Shown here: positions 34,443 to 42,640 of the stretch, piece after piece
How positions within the stretch are numbered: position 1 is the stretch's first letter
Layout of the letters: each line of letters starts with the position of its first letter
Assembly (NCBI RefSeq): GCF_035917975.1
Contig: NZ_CP109130.1
Span: 7,936,001 to 8,000,000, forward strand
DNA: 64,000 nt
Direction: 5' to 3'
Source: Streptosporangium sp. NBC_01756
GTDB taxonomy: Bacteria; Actinomycetota; Actinomycetes; Streptosporangiales; Streptosporangiaceae
Notes under the pieces: model-generated
What the model saw: the letters and a program-made list of their open reading frames with translations, nothing else
Database searches by the model: none
What the model was told of the DNA's origin: nothing
Translations under genes and position numbers: made by a program

Positions 34443-35134
34443 GAGAGGAGTTCCCCGCGTACGCGCTCGGCCTGGTCGGCGCCGAGGAGCCGGGTGACCT
34501 GGTGCCAGACGGGGTCCACCTCGGGGCTGAACAGGTTCGCCCGGTTGGCCCGGTCGCGGGCGGCGAGGTCGCCCTCGGCCGTCACGCCCTTGTCGGCCAG
34601 CGCCAGCCAGTGGTCGAGGTAGGCGTCCACGGTCGCGCCGAGCCGGGTGAAGGCGTCCTCGGTGGCGCGGGCGACGACCATCCAGGGGGACATCATGGCC
34701 CGCTGGCGCGGTCCGACCGCGGCGGGCGACACCCCGTCGATCTCCCAGGCCGCCTCAAGCAGCGGCGTCAGCGGGAGGTGGGTGGTGTCCAGGTAGTCCA
34801 GGTGGGTGGCCAGTTCGACGCGCGGGATCAGGTCGAGGTGCATCGCGTGGTACTCGGACGATCTGACCGAGTCGAGCGTGAAGTGCGGCACGGCCGAATC
34901 GGCGGGGGTGAACGCGAAGATCATGTGACTGTCGAGGCCGATCGTCGGGACGACCAGACTGACCGTGACGACCTTGTCGACCCGGTCGGCCGGTTCACCC
35001 CGCAGGACACGCAGTCGTCCGACCGGTCGGGGGGCCATCGGGCTGGTGAGGGAGGTGTCGGCGGTGACCGCCAGACTCAGCGCGTCGGTGAGCCTGGCCA
35101 GGGTGCGGTCGCTCAGTTCGGCGGGAAGGCTCAC
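34439..35134 (-). CDS. RCCR/ferredoxin-dependent bilin-reductase-like protein, divergent paralogue
   Basis: This 231-residue protein has the strand-motif order of red chlorophyll catabolite reductase: a core strand MIFAFTP, DLIPRVELATHLDYLD (like the plant DLPHRKDLVLNPDYL), SPWMVVARATEDAF, and a basic helix near the end (AARDRANRANLFS). It is shorter and more divergent than its neighbour at 36426. FDBR-superfamily enzymes reduce linear tetrapyrroles with ferredoxin electrons. It lies 31 bp after the Rieske oxygenase gene. GTG 35134 follows AAAGGT. Confidence 0.6.
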   Translation of the reverse strand: MSLPAELSDRTLARLTDALSLAVTADTSLTSPMAPRPVGRLRVLRGEPADRVDKVVTVSLVVPTIGLDSHMIFAFTPADSAVPHFTLDSVRSSEYHAMHLDLIPRVELATHLDYLDTTHLPLTPLLEAAWEIDGVSPAAVGPRQRAMMSPWMVVARATEDAFTRLGATVDAYLDHWLALADKGVTAEGDLAARDRANRANLFSPEVDPVWHQVTRLLGADQAERVRGELLS

Positions 35135-35165
35135 GCGGGGACCTTTCTGATGGGGGGAAGGGGCA

Positions 35166-36317
35166 TCAGGCGCCGGACTCGGGGTTTTTGCCGGAAACGG
35201 CGGGCGTGCTGTCGCCGCGGGCCTTGTGGATCCAGGCGCGGGCCAGTTCGGGGTTGTCGCGGCGGGCGGGGGAGGGGATGACGGTGGCGGTGCGGCGCGG
35301 GCCGTCACCGGTGATCACGTCGTCGCCGCCGACCCACCAGCCCTCCTCGATGAGCTGCGCCCGCCTGCGCCGGTAGGCGACCTGGAGCGCGTCGCTTCTG
35401 ATGTGCAGTTCGTCGGAGAGGTCGAACGGCAGCAGTTCGGGCCGCTGGGCCTCGACGATCGGCCGGTCCTGGTTCAGGATCTTGAAGATCCGCTGGATCG
35501 CGTTCCGGTCGGCCCACTTGCCGGTGAAGAAGTTCCGGTATCCGATGATCTTGATAAGGGTGCGGTCCTGGGAGATCGGGATGTTGAAGTCGTAGAGAAC
35601 CAGGTCGCCGAGGGGCAGGCGGATGTGGAGCTTCACCACGTTGGGCAGGTACCACCCGTTGGTGACGACGACGTGCTCCGCCCTGGGTCTACGCCTCGAC
35701 AGCGCGCCCCAGGTGCCCTTCGGCGGCGGTGGGCTGAGCGGGATGTCGGCCTCGGCCATCCAGTCGTCCGAGGTGATCTCGAAGTCGGGGATCTCCGGCT
35801 TGTCCGGGTTGCCGAACGAGGTGCCGTGCACGAACGGGGTGTGGGCGGCGTCGACGGCGTTCTCCATCGCCCGCTCGTAGTTGGCCCGCATCTCCATCTC
35901 GCAGTGGACGGCCCGGAACGACGGATCGTCGTGCTGCGGGATGTGCGGGATCGGCGGGCGCTCCTGTTCGGGCAGGTCGCCGAGGAACGCCCAGATCATC
36001 CCGTATCTCTCGACCACGGGATACGCGTCGACGCGTGCCTTCTTCGGGATGCCGCGGCCCGGGGGATTGGCCGGGATCTTCACGCAGGCGCCGTCGGGCT
36101 CGTACTCCCAGCCGTGGTACGGGCAGACCACGGTGTCGTCCTTCAGTGTGCCCATCGACAGGGCTCCGCCGCGGTGCACGCACAGATCGGACAGGCAGGC
36201 GACCGAGCCGTCACGCCTGCGGTACAGCACGAAGTCCTGCCCCAGGCAGGTCGCCTTGCGCGGTCTGCGCTCGACCGCGTGGCTGAACTCCAGCGCGTAC
36301 CAGAAGTTCTTGAGCAT
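35166..36317 (-). CDS. Single-component Rieske oxygenase (VanA/pheophorbide oxygenase-like)
   Basis: The 383-residue protein has a Rieske [2Fe-2S] centre (C46-x-H48 in CVHRGG and C65-x2-H68 in CPYHGW). A mononuclear iron site (D156-x2-H159-x4-H164 in VDAAHTPFVH) follows. Its overall layout is that of VanA-type and pheophorbide a oxygenase-type enzymes that take electrons from a ferredoxin or reductase; the C-terminal CxxC and membrane helix of the plant enzyme are missing. It lies between two RCCR-like genes, the same enzyme pair that opens chlorophyll in plants. The substrate is not known. Confidence 0.85.
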   Translation of the reverse strand: MLKNFWYALEFSHAVERRPRKATCLGQDFVLYRRRDGSVACLSDLCVHRGGALSMGTLKDDTVVCPYHGWEYEPDGACVKIPANPPGRGIPKKARVDAYPVVERYGMIWAFLGDLPEQERPPIPHIPQHDDPSFRAVHCEMEMRANYERAMENAVDAAHTPFVHGTSFGNPDKPEIPDFEITSDDWMAEADIPLSPPPPKGTWGALSRRRPRAEHVVVTNGWYLPNVVKLHIRLPLGDLVLYDFNIPISQDRTLIKIIGYRNFFTGKWADRNAIQRIFKILNQDRPIVEAQRPELLPFDLSDELHIRSDALQVAYRRRRAQLIEEGWWVGGDDVITGDGPRRTATVIPSPARRDNPELARAWIHKARGDSTPAVSGKNPESGA

Positions 36318-36425
36318 GAGCGTGCTCCTAGCGCCGGCGGAACGGATCCGGTACGGCTTGTGCCGAGAAAACTTGATGAAGGTTGATTCCCAGGAACGCC
36401 GTGACGATTCGCGGGATCCGCCCGT

Positions 36426-37235
36426 TCACCCGCCGGGCCTGGGCAGGACGCGGTCGCCGCCCCACAGGCCGCGGACGAGGCGGTCGGTGGTCTCCTGGCC
36501 GAACAGGCGGACACCCATCACATTGGCGGGGTCGCGGTCGGCGATGTTCCGCCGGATCGCGAGGTCGCGTTCGGCGAGGGCGGCGCGTTCCTCCTCGGGT
36601 ACGGCCTCCGCCTCGTCGACCCAGCGCAGCCACTGGTCGACCCGGGTGTGCAGCACCTCCCGGACGGCGTCGATGTTGGCCTGCGACCGGGGGAAGGAGT
36701 AGCAGCAGGCCGTGGGGGAGAGGCTGGCCCGGATGAATCCGGCGCGGCTGGTGAACCAGGTGAAGTCCGGATTCTTCTCCCGGCACTCCAGCCAGCTCTC
36801 CTCGTTGGGGGCGTAGTAGCGGTCGTAGTAGCCGGTGTCGGCCACCAGGTCCCCGCGGGGGATGTCGTCCACGTAGAACCAGCCCTCCGGCCAGACCAGC
36901 AGGGCGATCCCGAGATGCGGCACCCTGACCTGCGGGCCGAGCCAGACCGTGAGGTGCAGGTTCGCGAAACTCGCCTTCGGGTTGCCGATCCAGGAGTGCA
37001 CCATCCAGTCGATCTCCGCACCGGTGTACGCGGTCAGGCGCCCGCCCGGTCCGTCGGGATACGTTCCATACGATGCCAGGTCCTCGGTCGACGGGTCCTG
37101 GACCAGGTCGAACCTGGCGTCGATCTTCGCTTTCAGCTCGGCGAGCACCTGCTCGAATCGCTGAAAGGTTTCGGTCACGTCCACAGCGGGCGATGCGTCG
37201 ATCATCTGCTCGACGTGCTGGAGTGTCTCCTTCAC
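36426..37235 (-). CDS. Red chlorophyll catabolite reductase-like protein (FDBR superfamily)
   Basis: The 269-residue protein aligns by eye along nearly its whole length with plant RCCR. Segments are IDWMVHSWIGNP (residues 75-86; plant IDFVIGSWIHCK), FYVDDIPRGDL (120-130; plant LILDLPHRKDL), ASLSPTACCYSF (170-181; plant SAFSPTASMLKI) and ERDLAIRRN (222-230; plant RRDKSFRRK). RCCR reduces an open-chain tetrapyrrole with ferredoxin. GTG 37235 follows AGGAGG; a perfect operator palindrome lies 20 bp upstream. It is the first gene of a six-gene unit to 31962. Confidence 0.75.
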   Translation of the reverse strand: MKETLQHVEQMIDASPAVDVTETFQRFEQVLAELKAKIDARFDLVQDPSTEDLASYGTYPDGPGGRLTAYTGAEIDWMVHSWIGNPKASFANLHLTVWLGPQVRVPHLGIALLVWPEGWFYVDDIPRGDLVADTGYYDRYYAPNEESWLECREKNPDFTWFTSRAGFIRASLSPTACCYSFPRSQANIDAVREVLHTRVDQWLRWVDEAEAVPEEERAALAERDLAIRRNIADRDPANVMGVRLFGQETTDRLVRGLWGGDRVLPRPGG

Positions 37236-37255
37236 CGGGCCTCCTGATCCACTAT

Positions 37256-37272
37256 GGGAAACATCGTTTCCC
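37256..37272. promoter_or_regulatory. IclR-type operator S1
   Basis: GGGAAAC-ATC-GTTTCCC is a perfect 7-bp inverted repeat with a 3-bp spacer, 20 bp before the RCCR-like gene. It defines the consensus for the other sites of the cluster. Confidence 0.75.
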
Positions 37273-37287
37273 TGGATGAAACGACTG

Positions 37288-39108
37288 TCAATGGTTCGGG
37301 GCGACGAGTGCGCCGGCCAGTCGCCACGGGCGGCCGTCCACGAGGTCGGTCCGCCGGGAGACCTGCCGGTTGACGGCCTGCGCCGGGAACACCTCTCCGT
37401 GCACGACCCGGTCACCGTTCTTGACCGGCGTCACGATCGGGTGACTGATCCGCCCCGTGAACGGGCCTTCCCAGGCCGTCCAGAGCGTGAAGTCACGCGG
37501 CGCGGCGAGGATGGCCCCCGCCAGCCCGCCGGGTCCGGCGTGCCCGGCCGCCACCACGTTCAGCCGGTTCTCCGCGGCGCGTTCAAGCAGGCCGAGCCGG
37601 AGTTCCCAGGTCTCCGACGGGGTGAACGGCACGGCCACCACATCGGCGTCCGCGAGCGCCGCCAGCCTGAACGTCTCCGGAAATATCGCGTCATCGCCGA
37701 CTACGATCGCCAGCCGCCCCCACGGCAGCTCGAAGATTTCCAGCCCGGTCCCGAGGGCGGTGGCCCACGGATGCCGTCCGGTGCGGTGGAGCTGGACCTG
37801 CCGCCCCACCACGCCTCCCGCGCCGATCAGCAGCCCCTCGTGCGCGGCGCCGGGTTCCCCGCTTCCACCGCCGTGCGGTGTTCCCCCGTGCGCGGTGGCA
37901 CCGGACGGCTTCCCGCTCTCCGCGGCCGGGACGGGAGGGCGCGGCACGCGGACGCTGATGACGGCGTGCGCGTCCGTCCCCCGCAGGGCCTCGGCGACCT
38001 CGTCGGGTGACAGCCCGGCCAGCTCGGGCAGCACCGCCAGTTTCGCCCCGGCGAGGACTGCCTTCCGCAGGACCGTCAGCGTGTCCGCCGTATCCGTCGA
38101 GTCCACCGAATCCGCCGGATCCAGTGGTTCCACTGGATCCATGCCCGTGACCTCGCCGTTCTCGCCGCGGAGGCCCCGCCCTGAGCCTGCCGGCGGATGG
38201 GTGACGACCACGACCGCCAGGTGACCGGCGCCTTCGGGAGCCGTACGGCCCCGGGGTTCGGCGGTGACAGGCGCGTAGAGGTCCGGGCGGCGGGCGGTGA
38301 TGATGTGGGTGCCGTCGGGCCGGTGCCTCTCGTCGGCACGGGAGACGTCGATGTCGGCGACCACGACGGCCTCGCCCGTGCGGGCGGCCCTGGCGACGAT
38401 CGTTCCGTCGGGGGCGACGATCTGGCTCTCGCCCGCGCCGTGCAGCCACTCGGGCGGGACGTTGAGGCCCGCCGCGATCGCGGGGAGCCGGTCGGCCGGG
38501 AGCAGGGGGCCGACCTTGTTGGCGGCCACGACCCAGACCCTGTTCTCGGCCGCCCGGACCGGTACGTGCAGACTCGCCTCGTCGACGGCGAACGAGTTGA
38601 GGCTGTTGAGCAGGATCTGTGCCCCCCGGAGCGCGAGCGAGCGGCACACCTCGTTGATGACGCCTTCCATGCACGCGTACATGCCGAGGCGGCCGAGTGG
38701 CGTCTCGATCACGGGAGAGGCGGTGCGGCCCGGGTCCAGGTGGTCGTTCTCGGCGCCCATCAGGGTCTGTTTGTCGGCCTCGCCGAGCAGCCGGCCATCG
38801 GGTCCGTAGAGCAGGGACGTCCCCGTCGTGCGGCCGTCCTCGCGGGCGAGGGTGACGCCGATCTTGATGTGCAGGCCGTGCCGTACGGCCCGCTCCGCGA
38901 CGGCGGTCAGGAACGGGCCGTCCGGGCGGCAGGCCATCCGGTGGGCGTGGGCGCGGTCGTCGTACCAGGACAGATGGTTGCAGAACTCGGGCAGCGCGAC
39001 CAGCTCCGCGCGCTCGGCCGCCGCGGCGTCGATCATGCGCAGGCAGGCGGCCAGATTGGCGGCGGGATCCTGTCCCACCTCGAACTGCACAGCGGCGACA
39101 CGCACCAT
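37288..39108 (-). CDS. Tandem nitrilase-superfamily amidohydrolase with degenerate second domain
   Basis: The 606-residue protein has two carbon-nitrogen hydrolase domains. The first (about 1-300) has the full triad: Glu41 in LPEFCNH, Lys113 in ADKQT and Cys146 in YACMEGV. A low-complexity linker (DPVEPLDPADSVDSTDTADT) joins a second domain that keeps LPELAGL but has GDDAIFPE where the CxDxxFPE cysteine should be, so only the first domain should be active. It could hydrolyse an amide or nitrile made by the pathway. ATG 39108 is the start; an operator lies 22 bp upstream. Confidence 0.85.
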   Translation of the reverse strand: MVRVAAVQFEVGQDPAANLAACLRMIDAAAAERAELVALPEFCNHLSWYDDRAHAHRMACRPDGPFLTAVAERAVRHGLHIKIGVTLAREDGRTTGTSLLYGPDGRLLGEADKQTLMGAENDHLDPGRTASPVIETPLGRLGMYACMEGVINEVCRSLALRGAQILLNSLNSFAVDEASLHVPVRAAENRVWVVAANKVGPLLPADRLPAIAAGLNVPPEWLHGAGESQIVAPDGTIVARAARTGEAVVVADIDVSRADERHRPDGTHIITARRPDLYAPVTAEPRGRTAPEGAGHLAVVVVTHPPAGSGRGLRGENGEVTGMDPVEPLDPADSVDSTDTADTLTVLRKAVLAGAKLAVLPELAGLSPDEVAEALRGTDAHAVISVRVPRPPVPAAESGKPSGATAHGGTPHGGGSGEPGAAHEGLLIGAGGVVGRQVQLHRTGRHPWATALGTGLEIFELPWGRLAIVVGDDAIFPETFRLAALADADVVAVPFTPSETWELRLGLLERAAENRLNVVAAGHAGPGGLAGAILAAPRDFTLWTAWEGPFTGRISHPIVTPVKNGDRVVHGEVFPAQAVNRQVSRRTDLVDGRPWRLAGALVAPNH

Positions 39109-39130
39109 CGCAGGCCTCTCGTTACCTCTA

Positions 39131-39147
39131 GAGAAACGCTGTTTCCA
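39131..39147. promoter_or_regulatory. IclR-type operator S2
   Basis: GAGAAAC-GCT-GTTTCCA (core GAAAC-N3-GTTTC) lies in the short region between the divergent nitrilase and Dabb genes and could serve both. Confidence 0.65.
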
Positions 39148-39193
39148 CGACATAGACTCCCGCGAGAACCCGTCGTCTGTCCAGGGAGCGGCC

Positions 39194-39475
39194 GTGCTCA
39201 CCCATGTCGTGTTGATGAAGTTCACCGACCGGACGGACGCCGTGACGGCGCGCGACCTCCTCGAAGGCCTCGCCGGGAAGGTTCCCGAGATCCGGTCCCT
39301 GTCCGTCGGCCTCGACATCGTCGGGTCCGAGGTCTCCTACGACCTGTGCTTCACGACCACCCACGACTCGGCCGCGGAACTGCGCGGCTATCAGGAGCAC
39401 CCGGCCCATCTGGAGGCCGCCGGCTGGCTCCGGCCGCGCCTGGCCGCCCGCGCCGTCGTGGACCACCTGTCGTGA
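39194..39475 (+). CDS. Dabb (stress-responsive A/B barrel) protein
   Basis: The 93-residue protein is a Dabb ferredoxin-like barrel: LTHVVLMKFTDRTDAV at the start, SVGLDIVGSEVSYDLCFTTT in the middle and YQEHPAHLEAAGWLRP near the end. Small proteins of this fold include cyclases, decarboxylases and stress proteins. GTG 39194 follows GGGAG, and the stop overlaps the next gene by GTGA. It is divergent from the nitrilase gene across operator S2. Confidence 0.8.
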   Translation: MLTHVVLMKFTDRTDAVTARDLLEGLAGKVPEIRSLSVGLDIVGSEVSYDLCFTTTHDSAAELRGYQEHPAHLEAAGWLRPRLAARAVVDHLS

Positions 39476-40101
39476 TCTCGCTCTGCTACGGGCTGGTCGC
39501 GGTGCTTCAGATCTTCCTCGCCGTACGGCTCTGGCGGACCGGGGAGCGGATCCCCGCAGTCGTGGGAGCGGCCATGGCCTATGACGCGGCCGTGATCGGG
39601 CTCGGCGTCCTGGTGGATGCGGGGGCGTTCCTGGAAGGGCTGAACCGGGGCAGGTTTCTCGGCCATGCCCTGCTGACCCCGCTGCTGGCCCTCTATGCCG
39701 CGCGGCTGTGGCACCGGCGGCGCCCGCTGCCGCGGCAGGCGTGGGTCGCCGTCGCCGTCGCCGTCGTCGCCCTGGTGGCGCTGGGGGTGGCCGAGTCGCC
39801 GCGACTCCTGGAGGTCCGGCGCTGGGCGGACACCGTCCGTTACGCCGCGGCCGACCCGCCGGGGCTGCCGATCCCCGCGCTGCTGACGATGGCCGCGCTG
39901 GTCGCGGTCGGTGTGCTCGTCTGGCGCGGGTGGGGTTCACCTCTGCTCCTGGCGGGGGCGGTGGCCATGTTCGTCCTCTCCGCGGGGGCGGTGGCCGTAC
40001 CGATTCTGGGAAACGTGGGTGAAGCCGTCGTGCTGGCCGTGATCCTGGCCACCGAGCGCCTGCCTTCGGCCCGTGCTCCGCACGCTGGGAGCGGCGCCTG
40101 A
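39472..40101 (+). CDS. Small multi-pass membrane protein
   Basis: The 209-residue protein has about six hydrophobic helices (LCYGLVAVLQIFLAVRLW, AWVAVAVAVVALVALGV, LLLAGAVAMFVLSAGAV). No family is recognised. It is coupled to the Dabb gene and shares operator S2. The last codons lie in a 58-bp tandem duplication. Confidence 0.65.
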   Translation: MISLCYGLVAVLQIFLAVRLWRTGERIPAVVGAAMAYDAAVIGLGVLVDAGAFLEGLNRGRFLGHALLTPLLALYAARLWHRRRPLPRQAWVAVAVAVVALVALGVAESPRLLEVRRWADTVRYAAADPPGLPIPALLTMAALVAVGVLVWRGWGSPLLLAGAVAMFVLSAGAVAVPILGNVGEAVVLAVILATERLPSARAPHAGSGA

Positions 40102-40196
40102 TCCCCGGAGGTCGCGGGGAGACGCGCAACGGCCGCCCCACGCTGGGAGCGGCACCTGATCCCCGGAGGCCGCGGGAGGACGCGCAACGGCCGCCC
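40081..40196. repeat. 58-bp tandem duplication at a gene end
   Basis: Two copies of a 58-bp unit beginning CACGCTGGGAGCGGC start at 40081 and 40139, with a few mismatches. Copy 1 includes the stop codon of the membrane-protein gene; copy 2 is in the gap before the convergent hydrolase gene. Confidence 0.85.
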
Positions 40197-40233
40197 CGCT
40201 CCTCTCCGCCCGGAGAGAAGCGGGGGCGCGGGG

Positions 40234-41184
40234 TCAGCTCAGGGTTTCGATGTCGGCCAGGCCGTCGTAGTAGGCGCCGCCGGGGTAGTAGGCCGGGTCG
40301 GGGGAGCCGGTGAGGTAGCCGTCACTCCAGTTGGTCGCCAGGGTCTGCAGGATCGCGATGTTCGGCGCCTTCGGGGTGCCGCAGGCCAGGGTGCCGACGC
40401 CGTCGGTGCTCGCGCCCTCGGCGTCGGTGTGCGCGCCCGTGGTGAGCCGGACGCCCAGGAACGGGCGGTCCAGCCTGTCCTGCAGGGTGCTGGTGCCGCT
40501 GCCGCTGTTGTTGCACGTGCCGTGCGGGGCGGAGACGGCCTGGATCGGCAGTGACGTGGTCTTCAGGCCGTCGAGGGCGCCGGCCAGGTTGTCGCCGACG
40601 AACGATTTCACCGGGTCGAACAGGACGAGCCCCCGGAGCCGCGCGAAGGCCTGAGGATAGGCGGTCCGGAGCCGGTTCGCCACGTACGGCACGGCCTCGC
40701 CGCCCGCCGAGTGGCCCGCGAAGACCATCGCGGAGGGCAGGGCGAGTCCGGACCGGCCGGCTCTGGTCTTCGCGTCGGAGAAGCTGCGGCCGAGCTTGTC
40801 GGCCGGGTCGGCGGCCTTGCCGAACAGGTCGGCGACGTTGTCGAGGTAGTCGGTGTTGTTGCCGATGTTCTGCAGCGTGCAGCCGAAGATGCTGGCGCTG
40901 GGCAGGCTGGGCGCGAAGACGAGATAGCCGTGCTCGGCGTACTCGGTGGCCAGGTCGGCCACGTGGTCGTTGGCGCGGACGAAACCGTGCTGCAGCCAGA
41001 CCAGGGCCTTGGGCGTACCGGCGGGGAAGTACCAGTCGCTGCTCTGGTTCTGCGTGGTGAAGGCGCAGCGGATCTGGACGGTGTTCTCGATCCTCGTCAC
41101 CGCCGCGTGGGCCGGGGCGGGGGCCAGTACGGCTGCCGCGAGGACGGTGGCGGACAGGGCGGAGGCGGAGCGGGGGATGCGCAT
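40234..41184 (-). CDS. Secreted alpha/beta hydrolase
   Basis: The 316-residue protein has a signal peptide (ATVLAAAVLAPAPAHA) and an alpha/beta hydrolase fold. It shows LVWLQHGFVRANDHVADLA around the oxyanion region, the nucleophile elbow VFAGHSAGGEA near residue 160, and paired Cys (CNNSGSG ... LACGTP) fitting an exported protein. It is related to the dienelactone hydrolase/chlorophyllase-type group and could remove an ester side-chain outside the cell. An operator (S3) lies 33 bp before the ATG, so it belongs to the regulon. Confidence 0.82.
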   Translation of the reverse strand: MRIPRSASALSATVLAAAVLAPAPAHAAVTRIENTVQIRCAFTTQNQSSDWYFPAGTPKALVWLQHGFVRANDHVADLATEYAEHGYLVFAPSLPSASIFGCTLQNIGNNTDYLDNVADLFGKAADPADKLGRSFSDAKTRAGRSGLALPSAMVFAGHSAGGEAVPYVANRLRTAYPQAFARLRGLVLFDPVKSFVGDNLAGALDGLKTTSLPIQAVSAPHGTCNNSGSGTSTLQDRLDRPFLGVRLTTGAHTDAEGASTDGVGTLACGTPKAPNIAILQTLATNWSDGYLTGSPDPAYYPGGAYYDGLADIETLS

Positions 41185-41217
41185 GAGCGGCTCTCCATTC
41201 CTCTGCGGTTTCCATTA

Positions 41218-41234
41218 GGGAAACGGCGTTACCA
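41218..41234. promoter_or_regulatory. IclR-type operator S3
   Basis: GGGAAAC-GGC-GTTACCA matches the cluster consensus with one changed base in the second arm and lies upstream of the secreted hydrolase gene. Confidence 0.6.
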
Positions 41235-41335
41235 TCACTTGAAGCACAATCTCTACCAGAAGAAGGTTCTCGTCAATGCGCTTCCGCCTGCGGCGCCGTT
41301 CTCCCAGGGCGACCTGCCGGTCCGGTCGCGGGCGT

Positions 41336-42640
41336 TCACCCGTCAGGGCGGAGAGAGGCGATCATGGAGGAGCGGAGCAGGTGGGCGCGGGCCGCCTCCG
41401 GGTCGGCGGCCAGGGCACGCAGCCCGGCGCGGTGGTCCGCGCCGGATCTGATGCGCTCCCAGTTGGCGTGGCTGGCCCGTTGAACGTGGTCGAGCGCGAC
41501 CGTCCGCCGCCGTGCCGCCGCGTCGTCGAGCACCCGGCCGGGGGCTCCGGCGATCACATCGGCCAGTGCGGTGCCGAGCACGACGGCGTCGTGGATGCCG
41601 CTGTTCATGCCCATCCCGCCGAGTGGATTGTTGACGTGCGCGGCGTCGCCCGCCAGCAGGACGGGCCCCCGCCGGAAGGACGCCGCCACGCGCTGGTGGA
41701 CCGGGTAGAGGGACGCGTGCGCGACCTTCCACGGCCGCCCCGGGTCGGCGACCGTACGCAACCGGGCGGGGAGGCGGGCGAGTTCCGCGTGGTCGGAGGT
41801 GCCGGCCGGGGTCGGGAGGAGCACCCGCCAGTGGTCGGGGGTGCGGAGCAGGACCAGCCACTCCACCGGGTCGGACACGTAGTTGATCGGCCCGATCCCG
41901 GGTATCAGCCGGTCCAGGTCCTCCTCCACCGACGCGACGAGGAACCGCTCCGGGTAGGTGATCCCGTCGAAGGGGACGCCCAGTGCGAGCCGTACGGCGG
42001 AGTGGGCGCCGTCGGCACCGATCAGCCAGTCACCGCCGATCCGCTCCGCACCCGGTATGTCGCCACCCGGTATGTCGCCCCGGCCCTGATCCCGGGTCCC
42101 TGCCGAGGTGCCGTCCTCTGTCCCGCCCTGTGGCTCTCTTGAGGTGCCGCTCCGCGTGCCGTCCTGTGGCTCTCTTGAGGTGCCGCTCCGCGTCCCGTTC
42201 CGTGCTCCGCCGGGGCCGGTGGTCACGGTCACGCCGTCACCGGTGAGGACCACATCCCGTACGGCGTGGCCGAAGCGGACCTCGGCGCGGCCGTCGAGGG
42301 CGGCCAGCAGGATGGGGGTCAGCTTGCTCTGCTCGCACTGCACCCGGAACGGGTAGGGCGTGTCGGCGGCGAGCACCGCCAGGTCGAGCTCGGCGACGAG
42401 GCCCTCCGTCCTGTCGCGGTACTGGAAGGTCGACGCGATGACGCCGCGCCGCATCAGCGGGTCGAGCACCTCCAGTTCGGCGAGCATCTCCAGGGTCGGC
42501 GGGTGGAACGTGGACGCCCGAGACTCCGTCGCGAGGCCCTCACCCGCCTCCAGCACGACCACCTCGGCCCCGCGCCGCGCCAGGACCAGCGCGGCCGTCA
42601 GCCCGACAGGCCCCGCCCCGGCCACGATGACCCGCCTCAT
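41336..42640 (-). CDS. FAD-dependent monooxygenase (aromatic hydroxylase family)
   Basis: The 434-residue flavoprotein of the p-hydroxybenzoate hydroxylase type has GAGPVGLTAALVLARRG, a DG segment (LIGADGAHSAVR) and the FAD-ribityl motif VLLAGDAAHVNNPLGGMGMN. It would insert one oxygen into an aromatic or heteroaromatic ring using NAD(P)H. A low-complexity insertion near residues 145-200 contains two in-frame 12-residue repeats (GTRSGTSREPQ). ATG 42640 overlaps the aldehyde dehydrogenase stop by 4 nt. It ends the operon that starts at the flavin reductase gene. Confidence 0.87.
   Translation of the reverse strand: MRRVIVAGAGPVGLTAALVLARRGAEVVVLEAGEGLATESRASTFHPPTLEMLAELEVLDPLMRRGVIASTFQYRDRTEGLVAELDLAVLAADTPYPFRVQCEQSKLTPILLAALDGRAEVRFGHAVRDVVLTGDGVTVTTGPGGARNGTRSGTSREPQDGTRSGTSREPQGGTEDGTSAGTRDQGRGDIPGGDIPGAERIGGDWLIGADGAHSAVRLALGVPFDGITYPERFLVASVEEDLDRLIPGIGPINYVSDPVEWLVLLRTPDHWRVLLPTPAGTSDHAELARLPARLRTVADPGRPWKVAHASLYPVHQRVAASFRRGPVLLAGDAAHVNNPLGGMGMNSGIHDAVVLGTALADVIAGAPGRVLDDAAARRRTVALDHVQRASHANWERIRSGADHRAGLRALAADPEAARAHLLRSSMIASLRPDG
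42128..42199. repeat. 36-bp coding tandem repeat in the monooxygenase gene
   Basis: Two adjacent 36-bp copies beginning CTGTGGCTCTCTTGAGGTGC encode GTRSGTSREPQD-like units. They lie in a flexible insertion of the flavoprotein. Confidence 0.85.

Noticed and set aside
40011..40025. GGGAAACGTGGGTG inside the membrane-protein gene as another IclR site
   Set aside because: Only one half-site matches and it is inside a coding region.
38197..40101. 634-codon plus-strand frame across the nitrilase and membrane genes
   Set aside because: Only its last third (39472 onwards) codes for a real membrane protein; the rest is antisense to the nitrilase.
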